From positions 248,001 to 312,000 of the forward strand of contig NZ_JAQISN010000002.1 of NCBI RefSeq assembly GCF_037450285.1: DNA of 64,000 nt, written 5' to 3'. This DNA is from Erwinia sp. SLM-02. Lineage in GTDB: Bacteria > Pseudomonadota > Gammaproteobacteria > Enterobacterales > Enterobacteriaceae. A program made the translations under genes and the position numbers. The notes beneath the pieces were generated by a model. That model saw only the letters and a list, made by a program, of their open reading frames with translations, did not search any database and had not been told where the DNA came from. Below are positions 26,012-34,955 of the stretch, piece by piece; position 1 is the first letter of the stretch; every line of letters begins with the position of its first letter.

Positions 26012-26820
26012 ATTGGTCAGCTTTTTGCTGAAACCAGCGTAAGCCAGTACGCAACTGACATAATCTGCCGCCTGCTATCCCTCTGATTCGCCCCGCTATG
26101 TCACCTGATGCCCGGGTTAAATCATCCCTGATTCAATGCTGGATGAGGTGCAAACTCCGTAGCAGACTGGCAGTATTCTGCTTCGGACAGCCCCCTGAGT
26201 CTTCATCATCGACAGCCTGCTGCGCTTCTCCCGCCGCTTTTCGCCCAATATCTCGCCATGTCAGAGTAATATGTCACCAACCGCATGGCTGATTAATGCT
26301 GACGGATGCCGTAGAGGCCGCACTATCGACGTGAGGTAAATCTGTGGAGATTCGCACTTAATGACAAAAATATCTGATTTACATATGTTGCGTCACTTCC
26401 CTCCACTTTAACCGTTCATTCCCTCCGGCCGCAGCGCACAGGAGTAACCTCTATTCTTAACGGAGTCTTCAGTATGTTCCTGCCAAAAGTGGACAGCCCA
26501 TGGCGATGTTAACGATATTCTTAACTGTTCGGTCTGTAGGCTTAAACAGCGCAGGCCGATTTGAAAATGTGCAGGTCTGTGAATATGACTAGAACCGGGT
26601 GCCGAATGTGGCCGGTATCGGACACGAGCGGATCGGTGCTGCGGCCCGTCGCTCACCTCGGCTTGCTGCGCTGCTGCTTCACCTGTCGTTCGTTTGCTTC
26701 TTAAAGTGATGGTGAGCGCCTGCCACCGGAGGGGGTGACGGGCAGAGATCGATGAAATCGCATGCAAAAAAAGCCAGGTCTGCCTCATGATTTTCGCCCT
26801 GCGTTACATCTGGCTTATTT
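26012..26820. other. Gene-poor region before the LacI-type gene
   Basis: About 810 bp without a convincing gene. Short frames exist on both strands but lack ribosome sites and family motifs. The lower reading quality and mixed composition suggest decayed sequence, but I could not identify a parent gene or insertion sequence. Confidence 0.35.
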
Positions 26821-26832
26821 GAAAGCGCTTCC
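26821..26832 (+). promoter_or_regulatory. LacI-type operator at the start of the LacI-family gene
   Basis: GAAAGCGCTTCC differs by one base from the perfect palindrome GAAAGCGCTTTC, with the central CG typical of LacI-family sites. It lies 28-39 bp before the start codon, suggesting autoregulation by the adjacent gene or control by a relative. Confidence 0.5.
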
Positions 26833-26859
26833 TTACAATAAGAGATCTGTTCACAGCAA

Positions 26860-27879
26860 ATGCAAGGAATGACGGTGCCGAAAGCTATTCCAAATTCCAC
26901 CATCGTGGATATTGCCCGACGAGCTGGCGTCACTAATATCACGGTATCCCGCGCGTTTAATAAACCTGAACTGGTTAAGCCCGCCACCCGTGAAAAAATC
27001 CATGCGATCGCAAAAGAACTTAACTACGTCCCCAATGCTTTTGCCCAGGGATTAAAAAGCAGCAGCAGTCAGATTATTGGTGTCGTCACCAGCAGCCTGT
27101 ATAACCCGTTTTATTCCTCACTGATTCAGAGGGTGTCACGGATTGCCAGAAAGCAGGGTTATCAGATCATGCTATTTGATACCGACGGCAGTGAAGAAGC
27201 GGAAAATCAGGCCATTCAGGCGCTGTTCAGCTACAAGGCGCGGGGTATTTTACTTTCCGCAGTTCGTGATGATAAGCAGTACCAGCCCGCGTATCTGGAG
27301 CAGGCCGAAGCCTATCATATCCCATTGATTCTTATAGACAGGGACATCTTTAACCGCCAGCTCAGCGGCGTTTTCCTGAATAACAATGAGATTGGTCTGC
27401 TGGCCGGGAAATACCTTGCGGCCCAGCCAGAGTCTAACATGCTGATTCTCGGCGGCCCGGCAAATTCTGAAATTACGCTCAGCCGAACGGCAGGAATACT
27501 GGACGCGCTATACGGTAAGAAGAATCATATTACCATTATCAACGGTGATTATGATTTTATATCTCAGGAGCAGGAAGTCAGAAACTGGCTGATGCAGCCT
27601 GAGAATCAGCCGGAATATATTATTGGGCTTAACGGTATTATTACTCTCGGCGCAATGTCCATATGTCATCAGTTAAATATCTATCCCCGCGTGAAGTTTT
27701 TTTCGGTCGATGAACCTCCAGGCGCCGCGAGTTTTGGAATGCGCATTGCCGGGGTTTATCATGATACGGAAATGCTGGGAGAGATTGCGGCGGAATTATT
27801 GTTTAACGCCATAAAAACGGCGGAGAGCGATCGGGTGGTACGGCGCGAATTTTTCACCGGGAGTCTGCTGGTTCCGTGA
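26860..27879 (+). CDS. LacI-family transcriptional regulator
   Basis: A 339-aa repressor. The N-terminal helix-turn-helix is clear (TIVDIARRAGVTNITVSRAF, then the hinge NAFAQGL), followed by a sugar-binding PBP1-type domain (about 65-335; IIGVVTSSLYNPFYS, RGILLSAVRD, PLILIDRDIF). The start could be ATG 26860 or 26869; the first is used. The gene points toward a repeat cluster and an RbsABC-type operon on the opposite strand with an EltD-like dehydrogenase, for which it is the obvious candidate regulator, though its own upstream operator differs from the sites before that operon. Confidence 0.88.
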   Translation: MQGMTVPKAIPNSTIVDIARRAGVTNITVSRAFNKPELVKPATREKIHAIAKELNYVPNAFAQGLKSSSSQIIGVVTSSLYNPFYSSLIQRVSRIARKQGYQIMLFDTDGSEEAENQAIQALFSYKARGILLSAVRDDKQYQPAYLEQAEAYHIPLILIDRDIFNRQLSGVFLNNNEIGLLAGKYLAAQPESNMLILGGPANSEITLSRTAGILDALYGKKNHITIINGDYDFISQEQEVRNWLMQPENQPEYIIGLNGIITLGAMSICHQLNIYPRVKFFSVDEPPGAASFGMRIAGVYHDTEMLGEIAAELLFNAIKTAESDRVVRREFFTGSLLVP

Positions 27880-27894
27880 ATGCGGGTTTGTGAT

Positions 27895-27988
27895 GCTACA
27901 CTTTCGGTGCTCCGGCGACCGTTTCGGGGCGCGAATGCTGAGGCTTCTGTTTCGCTGCACTTTCGGTGCTCTGGCGACCGTTACGGGG
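27895..27988. repeat. Direct repeat pair, 35 bp, period 59
   Basis: Two copies (27895-27929 and 27954-27988) beginning GCTACACTTTCGGTGCTC and GCTGCACTTTCGGTGCTC, then CGGCGACCGTTTCGGGG/TGGCGACCGTTACGGGG, differing at 3 of 35 positions. They directly precede the large inverted repeat. Confidence 0.7.
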
Positions 27989-28075
27989 AATAACGCCGGG
28001 TCGCCGTAAACACGTCCGTGTGGGCTTGGCTGCCGCGTCCCTGCGGCAGACACCCGGCTTATATTCCCCGTAACG
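27979..28075. repeat. Large palindromic intergenic element
   Basis: Outer arms CGTTACGGGGAATA (27979-27992) and TATTCCCCGTAACG (28062-28075) are perfect complements. They enclose GCCGGGT (27995-28001)/ACCCGGC (28052-28058) and an inner TGCCGC/GCGGCA stem (28031-28036, 28043-28048). The loop contains AACACGTCCGTGTGG (28009-28023), whose complement recurs in each unit of the array that follows. It looks like a dispersed palindromic element rather than a gene. Confidence 0.65.
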
Positions 28076-28330
28076 TTCGCCCTGTGTATCAATGAGTTGC
28101 TTTGAAATGCCCCAAAACGTCCACCTTTCATATCAATACGTTGCTTTAAATACCCAAAAGTTCGCGTTACAGACGCCGTATTGTCGCAAAACTCAATAGA
28201 TCCACGAGTTCAGGCAACGCACCGTTCCAGATAACTCAACCCTTAACCCTCCGCGAAACCCTAGCCTTCAGCAACCCAATCCGGTACCCAAACCGTGCTC
28301 GGTATTACTCACAGCGAAACCAGAGCCTGC

Positions 28331-29235
28331 GGGCAATCGGTGACGGACGGGTTCGCGGACCGTTGAGCGCAGGGATACGCAGAATCGAGGCCACACGGAC
28401 GTGTTCACGCCGAGTCCGCGAACCTGACCGACACCGATACGCCATTCCCGATATCCATCGCGACTAAACCCAGCGATAAGCACCAGCAGCCCAAGCGAAT
28501 CACCGCATTCCGTTTACTCGCAGCAAAACCGCTGCCGGTGGGCAATCGGTGACGGGCGGGTTCGCGGACCGTTGAGCGCAGGGATGCGCGAATCGAGGCC
28601 ACACGGACGTGTTCACGCCGAGTCCGCGAACCTGACCGATACCGATACGCCATGCCCGATATCCATCGCGACTAAACCCAGCGATAAGCACCAGCAGCCC
28701 AAGCGAATCACCGCATTCCGTTTACTCACAGCGAAACCAGAGCCTGCGGGCAATCGGTGACGGACGGGTTCGCGGACCGTTGAGCGCAGGGATGCGCGAA
28801 TCGAGGCCACACGGACGTGTTCACGCCGAGTCCGCGAACCTGACCGATACCGATACGCCATGCCCGATATCCATCGCGACTAAACCCAGCGATAAGCACC
28901 AGCAGCCCAAGCGAATCACCGCATTCCGTTTACTCACAGCGAAACCAGAGCCTGCGGGCAATCGGTGACGGACGGGTTCGCGGACCGTTGAGCGCAGGGA
29001 TGCGCGAATCGAGGCCACACGGACATGTTCACGCCGAGTCCGCGAACCTGACCGACACCGATAAGCCAGACTCAAACTATGCAGCAACCCAATCCGGTAC
29101 CCAAACCGTGCTCGGTATTACTCACAGCGAAACCTTAGTCTGCGGGCAATCGGTGACGGACGGGTTCGCGGACCGTTGAGCGCAGGGACGCGCGAATCGA
29201 GGCCACACGGACGTGTTCACGCCGAGTCCGCGAAC
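28331..29235. repeat. Tandem array of five about 92-bp palindromic units
   Basis: Five copies of a near-identical unit at 28331-28423, 28540-28631, 28748-28839, 28956-29047 and 29144-29235, with periods 209, 208, 208 and 188 bp. Each unit has arms GTTCGCGGAC and GTCCGCGAAC enclosing CCACACGGACGTGTT. Copies 2-4 are separated by one spacer type (CCCGATATCCATCGCGAC ... CGCATTCCG); copies 1 and 5 are each preceded by another (GCAACCCAATCCGGTACC ... GGTATTACTC). Small frames inside are by-products of the repeat. A further imperfect direct repeat (29246-29284 and 29289-29327) follows. Confidence 0.85.
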
Positions 29236-29434
29236 CCGCCCGACACCGATACGCCAGACGACAATCTTCCCGCGACACGAACCCAGCACCGATAAGCCAG
29301 GCAACGATCTTCCCGCAACACAATCCCGCCAGCCATTCCTCAACCGACAGGCGATCGAAAAAAATGGGCTGCCCCATACGGAACAGCCCTCCCCGCCCCC
29401 GGGGGCATGGCCAGATGCACCCGGCCAATCGCTA

Positions 29435-30430
29435 CTACTTACGCCTTACCGAACTCAAATAAATCGCCGCCAGAATAATCCCGCCCTTCACCACGTTCTG
29501 AATATACGGCGACACGCTCATCAGATTCAGCCCGTTGTTCAGCACGCCGAGCATCATCGCCCCCACCAGCGTACCGATAATCGCTCCGCGCCCGCCGGAA
29601 ATCGCCGCGCCGCCCAGCACCACCGCCGCAATCGCATCCAGCTCAAAACCCTCACCGGCATTCGGCTGCCCGCTCATCAGGCGTGACGTCAGCACCAAAC
29701 CGGCCAGCGCCGCCGTCACTCCGCTGATTACATACACCAGCATCTTGTAGCGCTGCACGCGGATCCCGCTCAGCCGTGCGGCTTCTTCATTCCCGCCGAT
29801 GGCGTAAACGTAACGACCAAAAGACAGATGGTGCAGCATGATCCACGCCACCACGTAAACCGCTGCCATCACCAGAATCGGCACCTGAATACCGAATACC
29901 GTGCCGCGCCCCAGGAAGGAGAACACATCCGGCAGGCCGGAGATCGGATACCCGCCGGTGTACAGCAGCGCCAGCCCACGGGCGATGCCCATTGATGCCA
30001 GGGTGACGATAATCGGCGGCATCCGCAGCCAGGCAATACAGGTCCCGTTAGCCAGGCCGAACAGCACACCGACCAGCAGCGCGGCCAGCACCGCCAGCGG
30101 CACCGGTACGGCGGCCATCATCAGCCCGGCGGCGACGGAGCCTGCCAGCGCCATCACCGGACCGACGGACAGATCGATGCCGCCGGTGAGGATCGCGCAG
30201 GTCATGCCGACGGCGATAATGGCGTTAATAGATACCTGACGAGCAACGTTGGTCAGGTTGTTCACCGTCAGAAAACTGTCGTTCAGCAGGCTCATCAGTA
30301 CAAACAGCACCACAAAGCCAATAAACGGCAGCACGGCAGGATGATGAAGCAGTTTTTCCCAGCGCTTAGCCAGCCCTGGTCCCGCAGCGCGGGGAGTTGA
30401 GGTAGATGACATCTGTTCGATTCCGCTCAT
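29435..30430 (-). CDS. RbsC-type sugar/polyol ABC transporter permease
   Basis: A 331-aa BPD_transp_2 permease with eight to ten hydrophobic spans and the family regions [16 protein letters not shown] and [24 protein letters not shown] (the second extends past 20 residues with context). It overlaps the ATPase gene by 4 bp and completes a three-gene transporter. It is last in an operon that begins with an EltD-like dehydrogenase, so it probably imports a tetritol or related polyol. Confidence 0.92.
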   Translation of the reverse strand: MSGIEQMSSTSTPRAAGPGLAKRWEKLLHHPAVLPFIGFVVLFVLMSLLNDSFLTVNNLTNVARQVSINAIIAVGMTCAILTGGIDLSVGPVMALAGSVAAGLMMAAVPVPLAVLAALLVGVLFGLANGTCIAWLRMPPIIVTLASMGIARGLALLYTGGYPISGLPDVFSFLGRGTVFGIQVPILVMAAVYVVAWIMLHHLSFGRYVYAIGGNEEAARLSGIRVQRYKMLVYVISGVTAALAGLVLTSRLMSGQPNAGEGFELDAIAAVVLGGAAISGGRGAIIGTLVGAMMLGVLNNGLNLMSVSPYIQNVVKGGIILAAIYLSSVRRK

Positions 30431-31923
30431 TGTGCGCTCCCGGTGGCATGTAGCATGATGTTGCCAGATTCGATTTCATTTCCCGCCAGTTCGGCGACGA
30501 TGTGCCCGCCCCGGAATACCAGCACCCGGTCGCAAACGCCGATAATTTCCGGCAGCTCGGAAGAAATCATGATGATAGAAATGCCTTTGGCAGTCAGTTG
30601 CTGCATCAGCTGATAAATTTCCGATTTCGCGCCCACGTCGATACCGCGCGTCGGCTCATCAAAGATCAAAATATTGCAGTCGTTGTTCAGCCAGCGGGCG
30701 ATCACCACCTTCTGCTGGTTGCCGCCGCTCAGGGTCGATACCGCGGTGTCGGCGTCGGGCGTTTTCACCCCCACCGCGCGGATCAGCTTTTGTACAATGT
30801 CGCGCTCTTTACCGGCATGAACAAAAATCCTGCCGCGCTTTTCGTGGCGGTTAAGGGTGATGTTCTGCGCCACGGAAAACGGCAGCACCAGCCCTTCGGT
30901 TTTGCGGTTCTCCGGCAGCAGGCCAATACCCTGCTGTAAGGCATGCGCCGGGCTGTTCAGCCTGCCGTCCTGGCCGTTAAGTCTGACGCTTTTGCGGTAG
31001 CAGGAGCTGGCACCGATCAGCGCCGAGATGGTTTCGGTACGCCCGGAACCCACCAGCCCGGCGAAGCCGAGAATTTCCCCGGCGTGCAGATGGAAAGTAT
31101 CCGTCTGGCTCTGCTTCGTGCGCTGAACGCTGGCTTCCAGCAGCCGCCGGGTGCGATCCGGCACGTGCGACTTCACCGGGAAGGTATTTTCAATTTTGCG
31201 GCCCACCATCAGCTTCACCAGCTCATCGACGTCGGTATCGCTGGTCGGCAGCGTTTCGATATAGCAGCCATCGCGCAGCACGGTGATGCGATCGCACACC
31301 GCAAAGATTTCATCCAGATGGTGCGAGATAAACACCATGCCCACGCCCAGCAGGCGCAGATCGTTCATCACGCTGAACAGGTGCTCGGCCTCGCCCGGGG
31401 TCAGCGTGGCGGTCGGTTCATCCAGCACCAGCACGCGGGCGTCCAGCGACAGCGCCTTGGCAATTTCAACGAACTGCTGCTGCGCCACGCTCAGCTGCTC
31501 CACCGGGCAGTCCATGTCGATATCCACCGCCAGGCGTTTGAAGACGCTGCGTGCCCTGCGGCGCATCTCCCGACGATCCAGCAGCCCCCAGCGGTTTTTT
31601 ATTTCCCGGTTGAGGAAAATATTATCGACCGCGCTCATATACGGGATCAGCGAGAACTCCTGAAATATAATTCCGATGCCCGCTTCAATCGCGTGGCGAT
31701 AATTGGGAAAACGGCAGTGCTTCCCCTGTAATATAATTTCCCCTTCGTCCGGCTGGTGAATGCCGCACATAATTTTCACCAGCGTGGATTTACCCGCGCC
31801 GTTCTCGCCGAGCAGCGCATGTATTTCACCGGGCTGCACCGTCAGGTTAATACCGTCCAGCGCCTTCACTCCGGGAAAGGATTTTTTAATCTGTTTTAAT
31901 TCCAGTAAAGGTGTCATCAGCAT
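30427..31923 (-). CDS. RbsA/MglA-type sugar ABC transporter ATPase
   Basis: A 498-aa fusion of two ATPase domains. The first has Walker [10 protein letters not shown], signature [13 protein letters not shown] region and [11 protein letters not shown]. The second has a degenerate Walker [10 protein letters not shown] and intact TLSGGNQQK and [11 protein letters not shown], the usual pattern of this class. Gene order binding protein, ATPase, permease matches rbsBAC-like operons apart from gene order in ribose systems. Confidence 0.93.
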   Translation of the reverse strand: MLMTPLLELKQIKKSFPGVKALDGINLTVQPGEIHALLGENGAGKSTLVKIMCGIHQPDEGEIILQGKHCRFPNYRHAIEAGIGIIFQEFSLIPYMSAVDNIFLNREIKNRWGLLDRREMRRRARSVFKRLAVDIDMDCPVEQLSVAQQQFVEIAKALSLDARVLVLDEPTATLTPGEAEHLFSVMNDLRLLGVGMVFISHHLDEIFAVCDRITVLRDGCYIETLPTSDTDVDELVKLMVGRKIENTFPVKSHVPDRTRRLLEASVQRTKQSQTDTFHLHAGEILGFAGLVGSGRTETISALIGASSCYRKSVRLNGQDGRLNSPAHALQQGIGLLPENRKTEGLVLPFSVAQNITLNRHEKRGRIFVHAGKERDIVQKLIRAVGVKTPDADTAVSTLSGGNQQKVVIARWLNNDCNILIFDEPTRGIDVGAKSEIYQLMQQLTAKGISIIMISSELPEIIGVCDRVLVFRGGHIVAELAGNEIESGNIMLHATGSAQ

Positions 31924-31971
31924 CGCTTCCGGGTTATCGCTCTGCCTGCGCAGAGCGAATATTTCACGCTA

Positions 31972-32889
31972 TTACCAGCTAAAGCCTTTTGCATTGCTGT
32001 GGTCGATCAGCTTCACTTTTACCGGTACGGTTTTCGGAATATTGGCACCCCAGTGGCGGGCCAGCGCAATCCCCAGCGCGATGCGCAGCTGGTCACGCGG
32101 GAACTGTGCGGAGGTGGCGATAAACGGTGAATCCGCCTTTTCGATCTCTTTAATCGCTTCCGGCTGGCCGTCAACGCTGACCAGTTTCACCTTGGCGCCG
32201 CTGCTCTGAATCGCCGCCAGCGCACCCAGCGCGCCGGTATCGTTAACGCTGAAAATACCGTTCAGATCCGGGGCCGACTGCAGCATATTTTCCGTCACGG
32301 TCAGCGCGGTATCACGCTCCTGCTTGCCGTTTTGCTTGGTAACGATCTTGATATCCGGGTATTTTTTCATCGCGTCCTCAAAGCCGCGAACGCGCTCAAG
32401 GATGGGCACCACCGGGATGCCATCGAGGATGGCGACCTTGCCCTTCCCGCCGATGGATTTCGCCAGATACTCCCCGGCCTGCAGTCCTGCGTCATAGTTC
32501 TCGGAGCCAACGAACGAGTCCACCGGACCTTCGGCCTGGGCATCAATCGCCACCACCACCGCCCCCGCCTTATGGGCTGACATCACGGCGGACTGCACGC
32601 CCACCGTATCCGTCGGGTTAATCAGCAGAATATCGATTTTCTTTTGCAGCATGTCTTCAACGTCATTAATCTGCTTGGAAACATCATGGTGGGCGTCGGC
32701 AACATACACCTTCGCACCTATTTCAGCGGCGGCCTGTTCCAGCGACTGTTTCATGGTGACGAAATAATCGTTATTTAACTCCTGGAAAGAGACGCCAATG
32801 GTTAATTGCTTAGCCATTGCAGTGTTTGCAGCCAACAACATTCCGCCCGCGATAATAATCGGCAGCGTTTTTTTGACGAATGAAAACAT
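31972..32889 (-). CDS. Periplasmic sugar/polyol-binding protein (RbsB family)
   Basis: A 305-aa Peripla_BP_4 protein with a signal peptide ending TAMAK near residue 27. It has the RbsB-like LTIGVSFQELNNDYFV and VDILLINPTDTVGVQSAV, and a conserved NDTGALGALAA region. It is the second gene of the operon, after the dehydrogenase (gap about 70 bp) and before the ATPase (48 bp). The ligand is inferred to be the substrate of the neighbouring dehydrogenase. Confidence 0.92.
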   Translation of the reverse strand: MFSFVKKTLPIIIAGGMLLAANTAMAKQLTIGVSFQELNNDYFVTMKQSLEQAAAEIGAKVYVADAHHDVSKQINDVEDMLQKKIDILLINPTDTVGVQSAVMSAHKAGAVVVAIDAQAEGPVDSFVGSENYDAGLQAGEYLAKSIGGKGKVAILDGIPVVPILERVRGFEDAMKKYPDIKIVTKQNGKQERDTALTVTENMLQSAPDLNGIFSVNDTGALGALAAIQSSGAKVKLVSVDGQPEAIKEIEKADSPFIATSAQFPRDQLRIALGIALARHWGANIPKTVPVKVKLIDHSNAKGFSW

Positions 32890-32958
32890 GGATATTCTCC
32901 TGTAGGGGGAAGGTTTTTTTATAGATTTAATATCGGTACAAATAACATCGGAAAAAAA

Positions 32959-34026
32959 CTACGGAACCAGAACAACCTTGATTGAATCGGTGGAATCGGC
33001 CAGAGCAAAGGCCTCATCCCACTGTTCGAGCGAATAACTGTGGGTGACCACGCCTTTCGATGTCACCAGCCCGCGTTCAAACAGGTCGATGGCAATTTCA
33101 TAGCTGTAAGGGGCCAGGTGCGCACCGCGAATATCCAGCTCTTTGCGGTCGCCGATAATCGACCAGTCAACGGTGGTTTCTTTGCCGAACACGCTGAACT
33201 CCACGAAGCGCCCCAGCTTGCGGATCATCTGCAGGCCCTGGGTTACGCCCACCGGGGAGCCGGTTGCCTCGATATACACATCGCAGCCGTAGCCACCGGT
33301 CAGCGATTTCACAATTTTGTCGGCGTCTTCTTTCAGCGGGTTGATCACCACGTCGGCACCGTACTCTTTCGCCAGCGCCAGGCGATCGTCCATCGCGTCG
33401 ATAACAATCAGTTTTTTCGGCGTTTTCAGCCGCGCCACCTGCACCATACACAGGCCCAGCGGCCCGGCTCCGGCCAGCACCACCACGTCATCCAGCTGAA
33501 TGTCACCGCGCGCCACGGTATGGATCGCGCAGGCCATTGGCTCAATCAGCACCGCATCTTCATGACTCAGGCTTTCCGGGATTTTGTGAACGATAGCGTT
33601 GGCCGAGAAGCGCATATATTCCGCCATCCCGCCTTCGGCCACGTCTTTCTGGAAGCCGTAAATATTGTGCGTTTCACACATCCAGTAGCTGCCGGATTTG
33701 CAGTAGCGGCAGTCCCAGCAGGGAACGATCTGCTCGGCAATCACCCGCTCGCCGACGCGGAACTTCTTCTCGCTGCCCTCGCCCAGTGCGGCAACGCGGC
33801 CGTAAAACTCGTGCCCCGGGATCACCGGCGGCTTCACCCACGGGTTTTCTCCCCAGAACATCTGCGCGCCGTTTTTACACTTACAGTCACCGGCACAGAT
33901 GCCGCAGCCTTCGACTTTGATCACCAGTTCGTTGGCCTTTGGCAGCGGCACCGGCACCTGTTCAAAGCGATAATCCTGTGGGCCGTGGCAGACTACGGCG
34001 CTCATCTTCTCGGGCAGCTGACTCAT
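32959..34026 (-). CDS. Zinc-dependent polyol dehydrogenase (erythritol/L-threitol EltD-like)
   Basis: A 355-aa medium-chain dehydrogenase. Catalytic zinc ligands CGIC and GHEF, structural-zinc cluster CWDCRYCKSGSYWMC, and the NAD motif AGAGPLG are intact. The opening PEKMSAVVCHGPQDYRFEQV and the segments EQIVPCWDC, GGYGCDVYIE and DWSIIGDRKELD resemble the erythritol/L-threitol dehydrogenase EltD of Mycobacterium, as I recall it. I chose ATG 34026, which follows GGAGAGAA, over one six codons upstream. As first gene of the operon it probably oxidises the imported polyol. Exact substrate not proven. Confidence 0.85.
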   Translation of the reverse strand: MSQLPEKMSAVVCHGPQDYRFEQVPVPLPKANELVIKVEGCGICAGDCKCKNGAQMFWGENPWVKPPVIPGHEFYGRVAALGEGSEKKFRVGERVIAEQIVPCWDCRYCKSGSYWMCETHNIYGFQKDVAEGGMAEYMRFSANAIVHKIPESLSHEDAVLIEPMACAIHTVARGDIQLDDVVVLAGAGPLGLCMVQVARLKTPKKLIVIDAMDDRLALAKEYGADVVINPLKEDADKIVKSLTGGYGCDVYIEATGSPVGVTQGLQMIRKLGRFVEFSVFGKETTVDWSIIGDRKELDIRGAHLAPYSYEIAIDLFERGLVTSKGVVTHSYSLEQWDEAFALADSTDSIKVVLVP

Positions 34027-34063
34027 TTCTCTCTCCAGTAGCAAAATTGATCGTCACATTCGT

Positions 34064-34081
34064 AATGTTGACGTTGTCATT
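34064..34081 (-). promoter_or_regulatory. Candidate operator 1 for the polyol operon
   Basis: AATGACAACGTCAACATT on the minus strand, an imperfect palindrome around a central CG. It lies 38-55 bp upstream of the dehydrogenase start and matches a second site at 34160-34177 at 17 of 18 positions. The pattern suits a LacI-family regulator. Confidence 0.6.
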
Positions 34082-34159
34082 ATTTGGTAAATAAAAAATA
34101 CGCGTTTTCTTTTCAATCCTAACTTAATGAATTATTCACGATTTATTCCATAAAGATAA

Positions 34160-34177
34160 AATGACAACGTAAACATT
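34160..34177 (+). promoter_or_regulatory. Candidate operator 2 for the polyol operon
   Basis: AATGACAACGTAAACATT on the plus strand, 96 bp centre to centre from operator 1 but in inverted orientation. Two well-spaced sites suggest DNA looping or cooperative binding. Confidence 0.6.
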
Positions 34178-34373
34178 GGTTATCATATAATCAAAAGCCC
34201 AAAACAAAATCCTTGAGCGATATCACATATCATTAACAAGCCAGTTTCAGGGTTAACAACTTCGATCTCAGTCTCATTCACAACGCGCCGGAATGACCGT
34301 TTATGCCCGACCTGGCCCGTTCAGGATCGCAGGCGTTGACCAGGCGGATAACTGAACGATTTTTGGTCATTGA

Positions 34374-34398
34374 AATGATAACTATTATCAATTATCAT
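34374..34398 (+). promoter_or_regulatory. Candidate Fur box before fecI
   Basis: AATGATAACTATTATCAATTATCAT contains overlapping Fur-type hexamers (GATAAC, TATTATC, ATTATCAT). It ends 38 bp before the fecI ATG. In E. coli fecIR is Fur-repressed, so this fits. Confidence 0.7.
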
Positions 34399-34436
34399 CC
34401 CGGCGTCATTTTTTTTGCCAGGATGTGTCACTCGTT

Positions 34437-34955
34437 ATGTCAACGCAAGCCGCGTCTGCCGACCCGTTCGCCAGCCTCTATCAGACACATCACCGGTGGC
34501 TGCGATGCTGGCTACAGCGCAAGCTGGGATCGGCCAGCGATGCCGAGGATCTGGCGCAGGATACCTTCGTGCGGGTGCTGCTCGGCAACGACGCGGCGGA
34601 GATCCGCGAGCCTAAGTCCTTCCTTTGCACCATTGCCAAACGGGTGATGGTGGATTTTTTCCGCCGCAACGCGCTGGAGCGGGCCTGGCTGGAGATGCTG
34701 GAACAGCTGCCGGAAGAACATGTCCCCTCGCCGGAACAGCAGCACGCCATGCTGGAAACGCTACAGCAGATCGATGCCATGCTCGACGGCCTGGGTGCCA
34801 ACGTTCGCCAGGCGTTTTTGCTGTCGCAGCTGGAAGGGCTGACCTACCCGCAGATCGCCGAACGGCTGGCGGTATCGGTCAGCTCGGTGAAGAAATACAT
34901 GGCCAAAGCCACCGAACACTGCCTGCTGTTTCGCCTGATGCAGGATCTGGCGTAA
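34437..34955 (+). CDS. fecI: ECF sigma factor FecI
   Basis: A 172-aa extracytoplasmic-function sigma factor closely resembling E. coli FecI (173 aa): sigma-2 region DAEDLAQDTFVRVLL, FLCTIAKRVMVDFFRRNALERA, and sigma-4 LTYPQIAERLAVSVSSVKKY. Two starts are possible, GTG 34425 and ATG 34437; the ATG matches the usual length and AGGA lies 13 bp upstream. It directs transcription of fecABCDE after a signal from FecA-FecR. Its stop overlaps the fecR ATG by one base. Confidence 0.94.
   Translation: MSTQAASADPFASLYQTHHRWLRCWLQRKLGSASDAEDLAQDTFVRVLLGNDAAEIREPKSFLCTIAKRVMVDFFRRNALERAWLEMLEQLPEEHVPSPEQQHAMLETLQQIDAMLDGLGANVRQAFLLSQLEGLTYPQIAERLAVSVSSVKKYMAKATEHCLLFRLMQDLA

Noticed and set aside
26470..26500. 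TTCCTGCCAAAAGTGGACAG as a possible insertion-sequence end
   Set aside because: No inverted partner, target duplication or transposase frame could be found, so the idea is unsupported.
26408..26788. 126-aa minus-strand frame, looks Arg/Ser-rich
   Set aside because: No ribosome-binding site, low-complexity, biased composition; likely chance frame in decayed DNA.
28331..29235. CRISPR array
   Set aside because: Units are about 92 bp with about 115-bp spacers that repeat among themselves and no cas genes are nearby; not a CRISPR.
28268..29428. Several 61-97-aa frames in both directions inside the repeat array
   Set aside because: They recur with the repeat period and follow its sequence; by-products of the repeat, not genes.
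33040..34041. 333-aa plus-strand frame opposite the dehydrogenase gene
   Set aside because: Codon-shadow of the dehydrogenase frame; His/Gln-rich composition and no motifs.
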